The position numbers and the translations under genes were made by a program. The notes under the pieces were generated by a model that saw only the letters and a program-made list of their open reading frames with translations, made no database searches and was not told the origin of the DNA. A stretch of DNA of 64,000 bases, taken from the NCBI GenBank assembly GCA_963812255.1, contig CAWEUM010000003.1, positions 124,001 through 188,000 of the forward strand, in the 5' to 3' direction. Below, in pieces: positions 26,076 through 35,089 of the stretch. The stretch comes from DATJGR01 sp963812255 (GTDB lineage Bacteria; Pseudomonadota; Gammaproteobacteria; Pseudomonadales; Azotimanducaceae). Each line of letters opens with the position of its first letter. Position 1 is the stretch's first letter.

Positions 26076-26123
26076 ATCGTGCGCATAGATTGTCCCGCCT
26101 CGTCTCCAATAGCATCTGCGCAC

Positions 26124-26290
26124 ATGGAAAGCGCCCCAACCAGAGTCTCTGTCCACGGCGGTCATAGCGGCGCGCTCTGCAGTCACGCCAGAGACACGCT
26201 GGAAAACGTTGTCGAACGCTACATCGAACTCGGGTTCCAATGGATCTGTTTGACGGAACACATGCCGACTGAAGCAGGTGTTTCCATCGA
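26124..26290 (+). pseudogene. PHP-domain histidinol-phosphatase-like relic
   Basis: From ATG 26124 the frame encodes VSVHGGHSGALCSHARDTLENVV and IELGFQWICLTEHMP, which matches the N-terminal 45-50 residues of PHP-family phosphatases (metal-binding HGGHS and TEHMP). After about residue 50 the similarity ends and the frame stops at 26414; a full protein would need over 200 more residues, and none are seen before the SDR gene. Bases 26290-26519 hold no recognised feature apart from the SDR ribosome binding site. Confidence 0.6.
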
Positions 26291-26519
26291 TGCCCTGCTC
26301 GCGCTACATTCGTGTCGGCCCGATATGTGTGTCCGCCCGAATTGGACGCCAAAATATGACCGCGGGACGCCTGGCATCCGAGGAACGCGGCTTCCTCGAA
26401 CGCAACTGCTATAGGGCCGCGCACCGTCTACGCGACCTGTTCGAACAGCCGTTCCGGAGCAGCGCTACCCGCCACCAAGCAGACGCCCGCATGACGCGGC
26501 GAATCACAGAGGCATTCAC

Positions 26520-27287
26520 ATGGACCTGAGACATCGCGTTGCGGTCATCACCGGCGCCGCCAGCGGCATCGGAGCAGCCACCGCCCGCGCGTTCGCGAAG
26601 GCAGGCGCAAAGGTCGTCGTCGCCGACGTCAACGGGAGCGGCGCGCGGGCGATCGCATCTGAGATCGGCGGACTCGCGATCGCGTGCAATGTCGCGAGCG
26701 AAACCGACGTCGATGCGCTCGTCGCGCAAACCGAACAAGACCTCGGGCCGATCGACGTGTTCTTCAGCAATGCCGGTGTCGCGACCGGCGGCAATCCGCT
26801 GACGACGCCGATAGATGTCTGGAACGATCAGTGGCAGATCAACCTGATGAGCCACGTCTATGCCGTTCGCGCCGTGCTACCGGGGATGCTCGAACGCGGC
26901 GAGGGCTACCTGCTGCACACCGCGTCGATGGCGGGCATCCTGACGAGCCAAGGCAACCTGACGTACGCGGTGACGAAACACGCCGTCGTCGGACTCGCCG
27001 AGTGGCTGGCGATCACGTATCACGATCGAGGTATTCGCGTATCGCTGCTGGCGCCGCTCGGTGTGCGCACGCCGATGCTCGGCAACGCCGATTCGCCCGC
27101 GCTTGGGCCGATCAAGGAACCGGCGGACGTTGCGAATATGGTGGTCCAAGCGATCGGCGCGGAGCGCTTCCTGATCCTCACAGATCCGATCGCGCAGACC
27201 TGGATGAACAACAAGAACGCAGATCTCGAACGCTGGTTGCATGGCATGCGACGGTTGCAGCGCAAGATCGACGGAGACACCGCTTAG
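26520..27287 (+). CDS. Short-chain dehydrogenase/reductase
   Basis: A 255-residue classical SDR. The cofactor motif is TGAASGIG (11-18), NAG is in FFSNAG, and the catalytic Tyr-x3-Lys is YAVTK with the Ser in TASMAG. The acidic residue after the second strand (VVVADVN) favours NAD(H). AGAGG lies a suitable distance before ATG. It stands alone on the plus strand, after the PHP relic and before the convergent GFA gene. The substrate is unknown. Confidence 0.88.
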   Translation: MDLRHRVAVITGAASGIGAATARAFAKAGAKVVVADVNGSGARAIASEIGGLAIACNVASETDVDALVAQTEQDLGPIDVFFSNAGVATGGNPLTTPIDVWNDQWQINLMSHVYAVRAVLPGMLERGEGYLLHTASMAGILTSQGNLTYAVTKHAVVGLAEWLAITYHDRGIRVSLLAPLGVRTPMLGNADSPALGPIKEPADVANMVVQAIGAERFLILTDPIAQTWMNNKNADLERWLHGMRRLQRKIDGDTA

Positions 27288-27330
27288 GATCGCGAGTCCA
27301 GTCGCGACGACACTCGGTTCTTTCGATGCG

Positions 27331-27765
27331 TCACTCCGGAAATTCGTCGTATTGCGGCAAGTCGTCGGTGATCGTGAACCACGCCGCTTTGGATCCGACG
27401 AAGATATGCGCGCTCGGACGAATGGCCGGCGCATCGACCAGTGTTCCCATCGCAACGTGCACGAACTCACCGTTGCGAACCACGGAGTAGAGCAGCGAGC
27501 CGCAACCCTTGCAGTGTGCGTCGTGCGCATGCGATTCGCCGACGATCAACAGATTCCCACTCCCCTCGACGATTTGCAGTCGGCTGCATTCGATACCGGC
27601 AAACGGTTTGAAAGCAGATCCGGTGGTCCGGCGGCAGTTGGAACAATGGCAATTCATCGCGTACCCGAACTCATCGGCGACGCGATACGAAACGGCCCGG
27701 CACATGCACGTTCCCGTCAACGTGCGGATGCTGTTTGCTTCGGTCCCAGCCATCATCCTGATCAT
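27331..27765 (-). CDS. GFA-family (glutathione-dependent formaldehyde-activating-like) zinc protein
   Basis: A ~144-residue GFA/CENP-V-fold protein. Zinc-binding cysteines are seen in GTCMCRAVSY, CHCSNCRR and CKGCGSLLYS. Related Gfa binds glutathione; most family members lack known function. Starts at 27765, 27756 and 27753 are all possible; AAGGG sits 7 bases before 27756. It follows the VOC gene by ~20 bases on the same strand. Confidence 0.82.
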   Translation of the reverse strand: MIRMMAGTEANSIRTLTGTCMCRAVSYRVADEFGYAMNCHCSNCRRTTGSAFKPFAGIECSRLQIVEGSGNLLIVGESHAHDAHCKGCGSLLYSVVRNGEFVHVAMGTLVDAPAIRPSAHIFVGSKAAWFTITDDLPQYDEFPE

Positions 27766-27785
27766 CCCTTCGAAAACACGAGCCG

Positions 27786-28154
27786 CTACAGCAACGCCTC
27801 GCGCGTCGCGATCTGCCAGACGTTGTTCCACGAATCCTGCACCATGCAGCGGCGATCGCCGTAGGGCATCAGCACAGGCGCTTCGAGCGAAGCAGCGCCC
27901 GCTTCGATCGCGCGACGATAGGTCGAATCGACATCGTCGACATACACATACAGACACGCGGCCATTGCGCCACGAACCTCGTCACCGCTAACCATCACCA
28001 ACGAATCGCCTATGCGGATCTCAGACGGCCTCGATGTGTGATGCTCGCCGGTCGCGTCAAATACGCGCCTCAGAAATTCCACCATCCCGGCCGTATCGTG
28101 TACGAATATTCTCGGCGTGACGGTGTGCCAACCTTCGGGTGCGGCGCTGCTCAT
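27786..28154 (-). CDS. VOC-family (glyoxalase/PhnB-like) protein
   Basis: A 122-residue protein with the two beta-alpha-beta-beta-beta modules of the VOC fold: TVTPRIFVHDTAGMVEFLRRVFDATGE at the N-terminus, CLYVYVDDVDSTYRRAIEAGAASLEAPVLMPYGDRRCMVQDSWNNVWQIA at the C-terminus. Such proteins can be dioxygenases, lyases or antibiotic-binding proteins; here the role is unknown. A short frame upstream (28151-28363 minus) overlaps its start as ATGA but has no recognisable features. Confidence 0.85.
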   Translation of the reverse strand: MSSAAPEGWHTVTPRIFVHDTAGMVEFLRRVFDATGEHHTSRPSEIRIGDSLVMVSGDEVRGAMAACLYVYVDDVDSTYRRAIEAGAASLEAPVLMPYGDRRCMVQDSWNNVWQIATREALL

Positions 28155-28357
28155 CGGCTTATCTCACCAAGAAAGTCGGGCTCGGAGTCCCCAGCGGTCT
28201 CGAACCTCGATGATAATTTCCACATCCTGTTGCGTGACGGAGTGTACACGTTAGGCACCACGACCGGTGTTTCGCCCGGGAACCCCGCCGGCGCACCCTC
28301 AAGTGTCGCGCCGCCGACGTCGATCGGCGAAGATCGCTCTTCTTCAGCCGAACACGG

Positions 28358-29032
28358 TTGCACGCAATGGCGCTTGTTGCCGCATTCGCTCTCGCCGTCT
28401 TTATGACGTTGTTCACCGACGCATCGCGCATCAGTCTGAAGTCGTTGGCAGGCAATCGAAACCTGACAGTCCGCCTGCTCAGCACCGGCATGATTCTAAC
28501 GATATTATTTGGTTGCGTAGCAGCGATGACGCTATTCGGCAGCCTGTCTGTATGGGAGGCCGGCATCATCGCGGCGATTCTCGCGCCAACCGACGCGGGA
28601 CTTGGCGCCGTCATCGTCAGCAGTCCGAAGGTGCCGACTCGGATACGCCAGGCGCTCAACGTCGAGGCCGGGTTCAACCACGGGCTTTCAGTGCCGTTTC
28701 TGATGTTGTTCATCGCGCTGGCACTGGAGACTACCGAAGGCGCTGGCATCGTGTTGATGCGGTTTCTGATCGAACAACTCGGTTACGGCACGCTGATCGG
28801 GCTGGGGGTCGGATTGGCCGGCGGCCAGTTGCTAGGACTCGCACACGAAGCGAGCCTACCGGGCGAGACGACGATCCGCCTTGCGGTGATGGCGACCGTG
28901 CTGTTGAGCATCTTCGCGCATGGCTTAAGCGCACTGCCGGGGATCACGATCCATAACAAGCGAGTGGCCCGTTTAGCCGGGGATGCACCCGAACATGACG
29001 GACATACGCCAGATGCGGCTGAGGCTGTTTAA
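28358..29032 (+). pseudogene. Na+/H+ antiporter (CPA1/NhaP-type), N-terminally and internally deleted
   Basis: The frame carries FTDASRISLKSL, ILAPTDAGLGAVIVSS and RIRQALNVEAGFNHGLSVP, landmark segments of CPA1 antiporters that normally lie ~80-160 residues into a ~400-residue protein. The N-terminal helices are absent. After GGQLLGLAHEASLPGE the sequence jumps to RLAVMATVLLSIFAHGLSALP, the usual C-terminal helix, so roughly 100 residues are missing. The conserved Asn-Asp pair (GLNDG in relatives) reads GFNHG. Only 224 codons remain. It is very unlikely to transport. Confidence 0.7.
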
Positions 29033-29132
29033 CCTATTGTTGGGCGACGGATAGCCGACATCGAAGACCCGCTGAAGAAAGTCGTCGAAACGCAAAGACG
29101 CATTCCGACGACTTGGTGTGGAGCAGTGGAAC

Positions 29133-29501
29133 CTACATGCAGAAGGCAACGAGTTTGTTGCCATCGAGGTCCCTGAAATAGCCACCGTGGAACCCGCCGT
29201 CGCCCCGGGGACCTGGTGCACCTTCGTCCTTGCCGCCAAGTTCCATCGCTTTGGCGTGGACCTTTTTGACGGCCTCAGGCGAACCCACGTTCAACGCAAC
29301 CATCGTGCCGTTGCCGCTGGTGGCCTTCTTTTCGTCGTAGGGTTTCGCAATCATCAACATCGGCTGACCGGGCTGGGTGCCCCAGCCGATCATGCGGTCG
29401 TTTTCCATAAAACGCTTTGCACCAATTTCGCCAAGCACGACGTCGTAAAATGCCGCACCGCGCGTCAGATCGTTCGTCCCCAGCGTCACGTAGCCAATCA
29501 T
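29133..29501 (-). CDS. VOC-family protein
   Basis: A 122-residue VOC-fold protein: MIGYVTLGTNDLTRGAAFYDVVLGEIGAKRF, MIGWGTQPGQPMLMI, and GGYFRDLDGNKLVAFCM at the C-terminus. This subgroup (glyoxalase-like, often annotated lactoylglutathione lyase) has no proven activity. Start 29501 has AAGAGG at a good distance; the open frame runs back to 29546. It is divergent from nothing and lies 61 bases downstream of the ThDP enzyme gene stop, on the same strand. Confidence 0.86.
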   Translation of the reverse strand: MIGYVTLGTNDLTRGAAFYDVVLGEIGAKRFMENDRMIGWGTQPGQPMLMIAKPYDEKKATSGNGTMVALNVGSPEAVKKVHAKAMELGGKDEGAPGPRGDGGFHGGYFRDLDGNKLVAFCM

Positions 29502-29562
29502 CGCAATGTACCTCTTTGAATTGTCGGGGCGCGGATTGTAGTGCACGGAGGTCGCGGCAGCG

Positions 29563-31113
29563 TCATTCCAGATCCGCCTGAATCAGATAAGGACCGTCGG
29601 CTTCGAACCCGCGCTGCAGCGCGAGCACGAACGCATCACACGTTGCGGCGCGCGACCCGGGTACGCCCAAGCTCGCTGCGAGGCCAACCCAATCGATGTC
29701 CGGAGAAGAAAGATCGAACAGGCTCGCGGCCGTGGCGCCGATGTCGTTGACGCCGAGCCGGCGATACTCCACTTCGAGAATGTTGTAGGCGCGGTTCGAA
29801 TAGATCACCGTGACCACCTTCGCCCGCTCGCGCGACTGCGTCCAAAGGCATTGAATGGTGTACATCGCGCCGCCGTCGCCGAGCAGCGCGAGTACCTGGC
29901 GATCGGGACACGCAATCGCCGCCCCGGTTGCAACCGGTCCACCCTGCCCGATCGCACCGCCGGTCACGTTGAGCCAGCTATGCCGTACCGCGCGCTGCAT
30001 CGCCGGATACGCCGCACCGCCGCCGCCCGAATCTGTGGAGACAATGCAGTGTTCCGGCGCCATCGCCGCCACGATCTGGGCGACCTTGGCGGCACTGAGT
30101 GCGCCATGCGGCAGATCGGGACGCGCCGCTTCGATACCGTTGGCGTTGTGCGGCGCATCGAGTTCGTCGGCCAGACCGGCGAGCGCGCCAACGATGTCGT
30201 CGTGGCGATGCGCCAGACACACCACCTTGCACCCGTCGGGTACGAGACTACTCGGCAGATTCCGGTACGCAAAAAAGCTGACTGGAGATTCCGCGCCGGC
30301 AAGCACCAGCAGCGGTACCTCCGCCAATACATCGAGCACCTGCTCCGGAAAATAAGGCATCCGCGTGACGGCCGGCAGACCGTGGCCCGACTCGACGCGA
30401 GCGGGAAAGGTGCTGGAGAACAGACGGCAACCCGTGGCGGCAGCGACGCGGCCGGCGGCGCGCACACCCGCCTCACTGAGCGCGGCGCCATCCAGCAACA
30501 GCACGCTGCGCGCGTTGAGCTGACCGGCCAGCGCGTCGATGACGTCGGTCGGAACTTGCGGCCGCGCCGCGGCTCGAATCGATCCCTGTGCCGTGAATCG
30601 GCCGTCACCCCACGCGCAATCTGCCGGCACTATCAAAGTGGCAACGTTGCCGATCGGATTTGGATTCGCGGCCAGCGCCGCGCGGACGGCGGCACGACCT
30701 TTCTCCGCGAGCACCGTCGATGCAGTCGCCGTTCTGATCCACGCTGAAACCGGCTTCGCGATCGCTTCGATATCCGACGTCAGCGGCGCATCGTACGCAA
30801 CGTGATGAATCGCATGATCGCCAACCACATTGATGAGGGGTGTACTCGCGCGCCGCGCATTGTGCAGATTCGCAATGGCATTGCCGAGGCCCGCGCCGAG
30901 ATGCAGCAATGTCAGGGCCGGCACGCCGCGCATCCGGCCATAGCCATCCGCCGCGCCGCTGCAAACGCCTTCGAACAGCGACAGCACCGCGCGCATCTGC
31001 GGCACCGCATCGATCGCCTGCACGAGGTGCATCTCGGAAGTACCGGGATTCGCGAAGCAGCACGTGACGCCAGCGTCGACGAACGATCTGATCAGCGACT
31101 CCGCTCCATTCAT
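29563..31113 (-). CDS. Acetolactate-synthase-like ThDP-dependent enzyme
   Basis: A 516-residue ThDP enzyme with the PYR, central and PP domains in order. The PYR-domain catalytic glutamate is in LSLFEGVCSGAADGYGRM (~45-62), and the ThDP/Mg site is LLGDGGAMYT followed by VIYSNRAYNILE. Length and sequence match proteins labelled acetolactate synthase large subunit that lack a regulatory subunit; related enzymes include benzoylformate and phenylpyruvate decarboxylases, so the reaction is uncertain. It is only distantly related to the two 544-residue ThDP enzymes elsewhere in the window. Confidence 0.85.
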   Translation of the reverse strand: MNGAESLIRSFVDAGVTCCFANPGTSEMHLVQAIDAVPQMRAVLSLFEGVCSGAADGYGRMRGVPALTLLHLGAGLGNAIANLHNARRASTPLINVVGDHAIHHVAYDAPLTSDIEAIAKPVSAWIRTATASTVLAEKGRAAVRAALAANPNPIGNVATLIVPADCAWGDGRFTAQGSIRAAARPQVPTDVIDALAGQLNARSVLLLDGAALSEAGVRAAGRVAAATGCRLFSSTFPARVESGHGLPAVTRMPYFPEQVLDVLAEVPLLVLAGAESPVSFFAYRNLPSSLVPDGCKVVCLAHRHDDIVGALAGLADELDAPHNANGIEAARPDLPHGALSAAKVAQIVAAMAPEHCIVSTDSGGGGAAYPAMQRAVRHSWLNVTGGAIGQGGPVATGAAIACPDRQVLALLGDGGAMYTIQCLWTQSRERAKVVTVIYSNRAYNILEVEYRRLGVNDIGATAASLFDLSSPDIDWVGLAASLGVPGSRAATCDAFVLALQRGFEADGPYLIQADLE

Positions 31114-31300
31114 GCTGAATCTCCATCGAGAGGCTGGGTAAATGATGCCATGGCCTCATGAGCGGGTACAGGTCGTCAGAGACCAGGCCGCGCTCTACTT
31201 GAACGGGTTCCAGCCATCGCGCGATTGAGCTATTTAACACCAAGGGGCGCAGCAACACTGCGCCAATCTGTTTCGCGATCGTCACGGGTGCATTCGTCGG

Positions 31301-31738
31301 TCAGCCCTGAGTGCGGCTCCGGAATTCAATGAGTGCGACCCGATCGAGCTGCGGCAGCGCATCGTCGATCGAATACCAGGGTGATTTGTGCTCAACCATG
31401 ATGTGCCGCATCGGGCGTAGCTGCGGGTCATCGTCGAGCAGTCCGGCCGCGATCTCGAACCACTCCGATGTCGCCGATGGATCGGGCACCGGCGAACCGC
31501 ATCGAATACAAAAGCTCGAACGATACGCGGGCGGCGCATCGAGAATCGGCGCGTCGTAGGACCTGACCAGTTCCTGCCCGCAAACAAACCGAAAGTCCTC
31601 GCGATTGACACCGACCCCGGCGATGAACGCGGATCCGCTGACCTTTCGGCAGCGATTGCAATGGCAAAGCTCGAAACCTCCAGTGGCTTGCATGAGTTCG
31701 AACTGCACGCCGCCGCACAAGCAGCTGCCTTTGATCAC
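31301..31738 (-). CDS. GFA-family zinc protein
   Basis: A 145-residue GFA-fold protein with cysteines in GSCLCGGVQFEL, CHCNRCRKVSGSAF and CIRCGSPVP. The GTG start at 31738 is chosen because GGAGGG lies five bases before it; a longer ATG frame from 31786 would overlap the GNAT gene. It is the third gene of a minus-strand run with the sarcosine-oxidase-like and GNAT genes. It is similar in layout, but not closely related, to the GFA gene at 27.3 kb. Function unknown. Confidence 0.83.
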   Translation of the reverse strand: MIKGSCLCGGVQFELMQATGGFELCHCNRCRKVSGSAFIAGVGVNREDFRFVCGQELVRSYDAPILDAPPAYRSSFCIRCGSPVPDPSATSEWFEIAAGLLDDDPQLRPMRHIMVEHKSPWYSIDDALPQLDRVALIEFRSRTQG

Positions 31739-31769
31739 GTTGCCCTCCTGCGGTTCTTCGATTGTTTCG

Positions 31770-32219
31770 TCAGCGATCGGCGGCATCGAGCCTGACCGTG
31801 AACATCACTGGATCCTGCTCGGCCTCGACGCCGCCGACCGAAGCATACAGACCCATCGCCGGCGCATTGTCGCGCTCCGTCAACACCCACGCTTCGCTGC
31901 AGCCCAACGCGCGGCCAGCATCGAGTAGCGTGTTCAATACCCGTTTGCCAAGACCGCGGCCGCGATGTGTGGATGCGACGCCGAGTTCGTTGACGAACAG
32001 CTCGGCGCGCGGCTTGTCAGGATGAACGTAATGCACACCGGACGCGAACCCGACGACCACACCTTCGTCGACTGCTACGGCGATGTGATGGCGCAGATCT
32101 TCGAGAAATACTTTCGCCGCCACCGGGTCGATCAGGTCGTCGAAGACGTCCGGGTCCACGCGAGTGAGGACATGCTCCTCTCCTCGATTCAGCATTCTGA
32201 CACTGATTTCATCGCTCAT
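31770..32219 (-). CDS. GNAT-family N-acetyltransferase
   Basis: A 149-residue acetyltransferase. The fold is shown by AVAVDEGVVVGFASGVHYVH, AELFVNELGVASTHRGRGLGKRVLNTLL (acetyl-CoA loop R-G-R-G-L-G) and a C-terminal ERDNAPAMGLYASVGG. It resembles the AAC(3)-I-like group in layout, but aminoglycoside resistance should not be assumed. Its ATG overlaps the oxidase stop (ATGA), indicating translational coupling. Confidence 0.85.
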   Translation of the reverse strand: MSDEISVRMLNRGEEHVLTRVDPDVFDDLIDPVAAKVFLEDLRHHIAVAVDEGVVVGFASGVHYVHPDKPRAELFVNELGVASTHRGRGLGKRVLNTLLDAGRALGCSEAWVLTERDNAPAMGLYASVGGVEAEQDPVMFTVRLDAADR

Positions 32220-33397
32220 CCGACGACGTTCCCTCTTGTTTGACTCGATTCGAACCGATCAAGACGCAGAAAATCAATCGGTAGATCCGTCCGCCCCTCA
32301 ATCGAGAGGTCGGCGAGCGCCTCACCCATCACCGACGCGAATTTGAACCCGTGACCGCTGAAGCCGCATGCAACGATCACACGCTCACTGTCGGGATAGC
32401 GGTCCACTACGAAGTGCTGATCTGGTGTCGATGTATACATGCATGCCTTTGTTGCAACCACCGGTCCGAGGTCTTCACCGAATAGTGGCGCGAGCGCGGC
32501 ACGCACCGGGTCGAACTCGGCGGCATCAACCGGCGCGAGCTTGCCGGCCTCAGTCGGCGGGCCCCGCATGTGATGCGCGATCTTCAGCCCAAGCTGTCCT
32601 CCGATACGCGCTGGCAGGATCGGGAAGCCGTAGAACAGCCCTTCGTAACCATCGAGCTGGGCTGCCCAGCAGGGGAAGCGATCCAGTTCGAATCGTTCGA
32701 CATGTCGAGGCCACAGCCAGAACAGCGCTTGGCGGGTCAACGCGAGATGCGTTGGCAACAGCGGTAACAGCGTACTCGTCCAGCCGCCAACGGCGATGAC
32801 GAGCTGCGCGGCGCGATAGGTTGCAACACGCGTCGTGACTTCGACACTCGAGTCGGTCTCGCGCCATTCGAGTACCGGTTCCGCTGCGCGCGCCTGAGCG
32901 CCGTGCCGCAGCGCCGATTCGCACAACAGGCGAATCGATTTGCCCGCCAGAACGAATCCGGCGTCAGGTTCATGCAATGCGCGATGGCGGTCGGGAACCC
33001 GAAGTGGCGGCCAACGCGTCGCGACGTCGCGCTGTGACAGTACCTCGCACGCGACGCTATGCAGCCTGGCCGACGCAAGCGAACCTGCGATCAACTGACA
33101 ATCGGGCCAACCGACATATACCGCACCGGTGCGGTGCAGTACCTGTTCACCGGAGCGTGTCTCGAGATCCGACCAGTTCGCATAGGCCCGTTCGAGCAGC
33201 GGCACGTAGTCGGGATGTTCGAAATAGGCCTTGCGAATCAGGCGCGTGTCGCCGCCGCTCGATCCCATGTCGTGCGGAATGCCGAACTGTTCGAGTCCGA
33301 GCACACGCGCACCACGACGCGCGAGTTGGTCCAATGCGGCCGCGCCCATCGCACCGAGGCCGATTACGATGACGTCGTAGTGAGGGTCGGTTGTCAC
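32216..33397 (-). CDS. Monomeric sarcosine oxidase / N-methyl-amino-acid oxidase-like flavoenzyme
   Basis: A 393-residue FAD oxidase. The dinucleotide-binding motif is VIVIGLGAMGAAAL near the N-terminus, followed by SSGGDTRLIRKAYFEHPDYVPLL. The covalent-FAD cysteine is C319 in KACMYTSTPD, the exact pattern of monomeric sarcosine oxidases and N-methyltryptophan oxidase. Expected reaction: oxidative demethylation of a secondary amine giving H2O2 and formaldehyde. The GTG at 33397 starts the conserved domain; the frame extends upstream to 33616 without support. It heads an operon with GNAT and GFA genes; a GFA protein fits formaldehyde release. Confidence 0.9.
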   Translation of the reverse strand: MTTDPHYDVIVIGLGAMGAAALDQLARRGARVLGLEQFGIPHDMGSSGGDTRLIRKAYFEHPDYVPLLERAYANWSDLETRSGEQVLHRTGAVYVGWPDCQLIAGSLASARLHSVACEVLSQRDVATRWPPLRVPDRHRALHEPDAGFVLAGKSIRLLCESALRHGAQARAAEPVLEWRETDSSVEVTTRVATYRAAQLVIAVGGWTSTLLPLLPTHLALTRQALFWLWPRHVERFELDRFPCWAAQLDGYEGLFYGFPILPARIGGQLGLKIAHHMRGPPTEAGKLAPVDAAEFDPVRAALAPLFGEDLGPVVATKACMYTSTPDQHFVVDRYPDSERVIVACGFSGHGFKFASVMGEALADLSIEGRTDLPIDFLRLDRFESSQTRGNVVG

Positions 33398-33590
33398 GAC
33401 ATGGTGCTCGGCCGGGTGGCCAACATTGAAGGTGGGGACGATGACATACTTCTCAGCGCCACTGAAGCGGAGGCGGAAATGGCAGACAGCATCGTTCGGG
33501 AATCGCGCATGCAACCGTGACCGCGCCGCGTTGTGCAGCGACGAACGGGTGTGTAACGTAGCGTTCCCACAGTGAATATCGACATTCACC

Positions 33591-35054
33591 GTGCGTCCAA
33601 ACCTGCTGCTGTTCATGCCGGATCAACTGCGTGCCGATGCGTTGGGATGCTTCGGCAACCCGGTCGCGCTAACGCCGCATATCGATGCGCTCGCCCGACG
33701 TGGCACGCGATTCAACCAGGCATACGTCAATCATCCCGTCTGCGGGCCGTCGCGGGTAAATCTGATGACCGGTTGGTATCCGCACACGCGCGGTCATCGC
33801 ACGCTGACGCACCTGGTGCAGCCGCACGAACCGAACCTTTTGCGTTATTTGAAGGATGGCGGCTACCAGGTGGCGTTTGCCGGCCATCGCGGCGACGTAT
33901 TCGCACCGGGTGTGACCGAGGCAAGCACGCACTTTTGCGGCTGGCTGACGAAGCCCTCGCGGACGCAAATGACGATGGGGCCTCAGTATCCCGAGGCTTC
34001 GCCGTTTTACCACGCGTTTTTCCACGGTATTCGGCCTGGGTCAGAAGATTGGCTCGATTTCGACGAGGCCGCGACGCGCACCGCCATCGAGTGGTTGAAG
34101 ACAAAACCCAACGGGCCGTGGTGCCTATTCGTACCGCTGATTTTTCCGCACCTCCCGTTCGAAGTCGAAGAGCATTGGCATACGCTCTACAAAGACGCCC
34201 GCATGCCACCGCCGATCGACGCGAGTCGCGCGCTCGGCAAGCCACGGTTCATGGCGGAACTGCGCAAGGCAACGCATCTGGATGCCTTGACCGCCGAGGA
34301 TTGGACGGCGATCGCTCGGGTATACTACGCGATGGTATCGAGAGTCGATGCGCAGCTCGGCCGCGTACTCGAGGCGGTCGATGCGAACGGAGATATCGAA
34401 CGAACCAACGTGTTCTTCTTCACCGATCATGGCGAATACCTCGGTGACTTCGGCCTCGTGGAAAAGTGGCCGTCGGGGCTCGACCCCTGTCTGACACGCA
34501 ATCCGTTGATCGTCGCTGGACCCAATGCGCGCGGTGGTGCCGTGTGCGATGCGTTCGTGGAAATGGTCGACATGCTTCCAACGCTTCTGGAACTCGCCGA
34601 ACTCCACGCTGCGCACTCGCATTTCGGCCGCAGCTTCGTATCGCTGTTGGGAACCCCGGAGTCGGAGCTTCGCCCGTTCGCCTGCTGCGAAGGTGGCTTC
34701 CGTGCCGAAGACGAGCATCTTTTCGAGCGCCCGTCCGGCGAATACGTCTTGAAAGGTGCGCTTCAGCACGAGGACCCCACGCTCGTCGGCAAGGCATTCT
34801 GCCTGCGCAACCGCGACTGGACGTACATCTGGCGGCAATACGAAGGTGAGGAACTCTACGACCGTGGTCACGATCCCCAGGAAATCCGCAATGTGCTGCA
34901 GGCCGGCAACGAGCGCGCCGTGCATGACGCAGTGCTGACCGACCTGCGAGCCAAACTGTTCAGTTGGCTAGCCGACACGTCCGACGTGATTCCATGGCAG
35001 CCCGATCCGCGCTTCCCGCCGATCCCGCACGGTCAGCACACCGCGTTCGACTGA
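33591..35054 (+). CDS. Type I sulfatase/phosphonate monoester hydrolase-family protein
   Basis: A 487-residue member of the alkaline-phosphatase superfamily, cytoplasmic (no signal peptide). Metal ligands start at PDQLRADALG; the formylglycine motif is C51-G-P-S-R (VCGPSRVNLMTG), and FTDHGEYLGD gives the C-terminal metal site. The active-site cysteine needs conversion to formylglycine. Close relatives are choline sulfatases, arylsulfatases and phosphonate monoester hydrolases; the substrate cannot be chosen. Start codon is GTG 33591. It is divergent from the sarcosine-oxidase-like operon. Confidence 0.9.
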   Translation: MRPNLLLFMPDQLRADALGCFGNPVALTPHIDALARRGTRFNQAYVNHPVCGPSRVNLMTGWYPHTRGHRTLTHLVQPHEPNLLRYLKDGGYQVAFAGHRGDVFAPGVTEASTHFCGWLTKPSRTQMTMGPQYPEASPFYHAFFHGIRPGSEDWLDFDEAATRTAIEWLKTKPNGPWCLFVPLIFPHLPFEVEEHWHTLYKDARMPPPIDASRALGKPRFMAELRKATHLDALTAEDWTAIARVYYAMVSRVDAQLGRVLEAVDANGDIERTNVFFFTDHGEYLGDFGLVEKWPSGLDPCLTRNPLIVAGPNARGGAVCDAFVEMVDMLPTLLELAELHAAHSHFGRSFVSLLGTPESELRPFACCEGGFRAEDEHLFERPSGEYVLKGALQHEDPTLVGKAFCLRNRDWTYIWRQYEGEELYDRGHDPQEIRNVLQAGNERAVHDAVLTDLRAKLFSWLADTSDVIPWQPDPRFPPIPHGQHTAFD

Positions 35055-35089
35055 CGTCGCACTGGCCGGCATGATGCTTGGCGACTCTT

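Noticed and set aside
25516..26424. Extended SRPBCC frame starting at 26424
   Set aside because: The extension crosses the two operators and the divergent PHP relic; the domain starts at 26010.
28151..28363. 70-codon minus-strand frame overlapping the VOC gene start as ATGA
   Set aside because: The overlap is suggestive, but the product is Pro/Glu/Gly-rich without any known pattern and it overlaps the start of the antiporter relic.
31770..32219. Aminoglycoside resistance acetyltransferase
   Set aside because: The fold resembles AAC(3)-I-like GNATs, but the substrate-defining residues cannot be judged by eye and the context is an oxidase operon.
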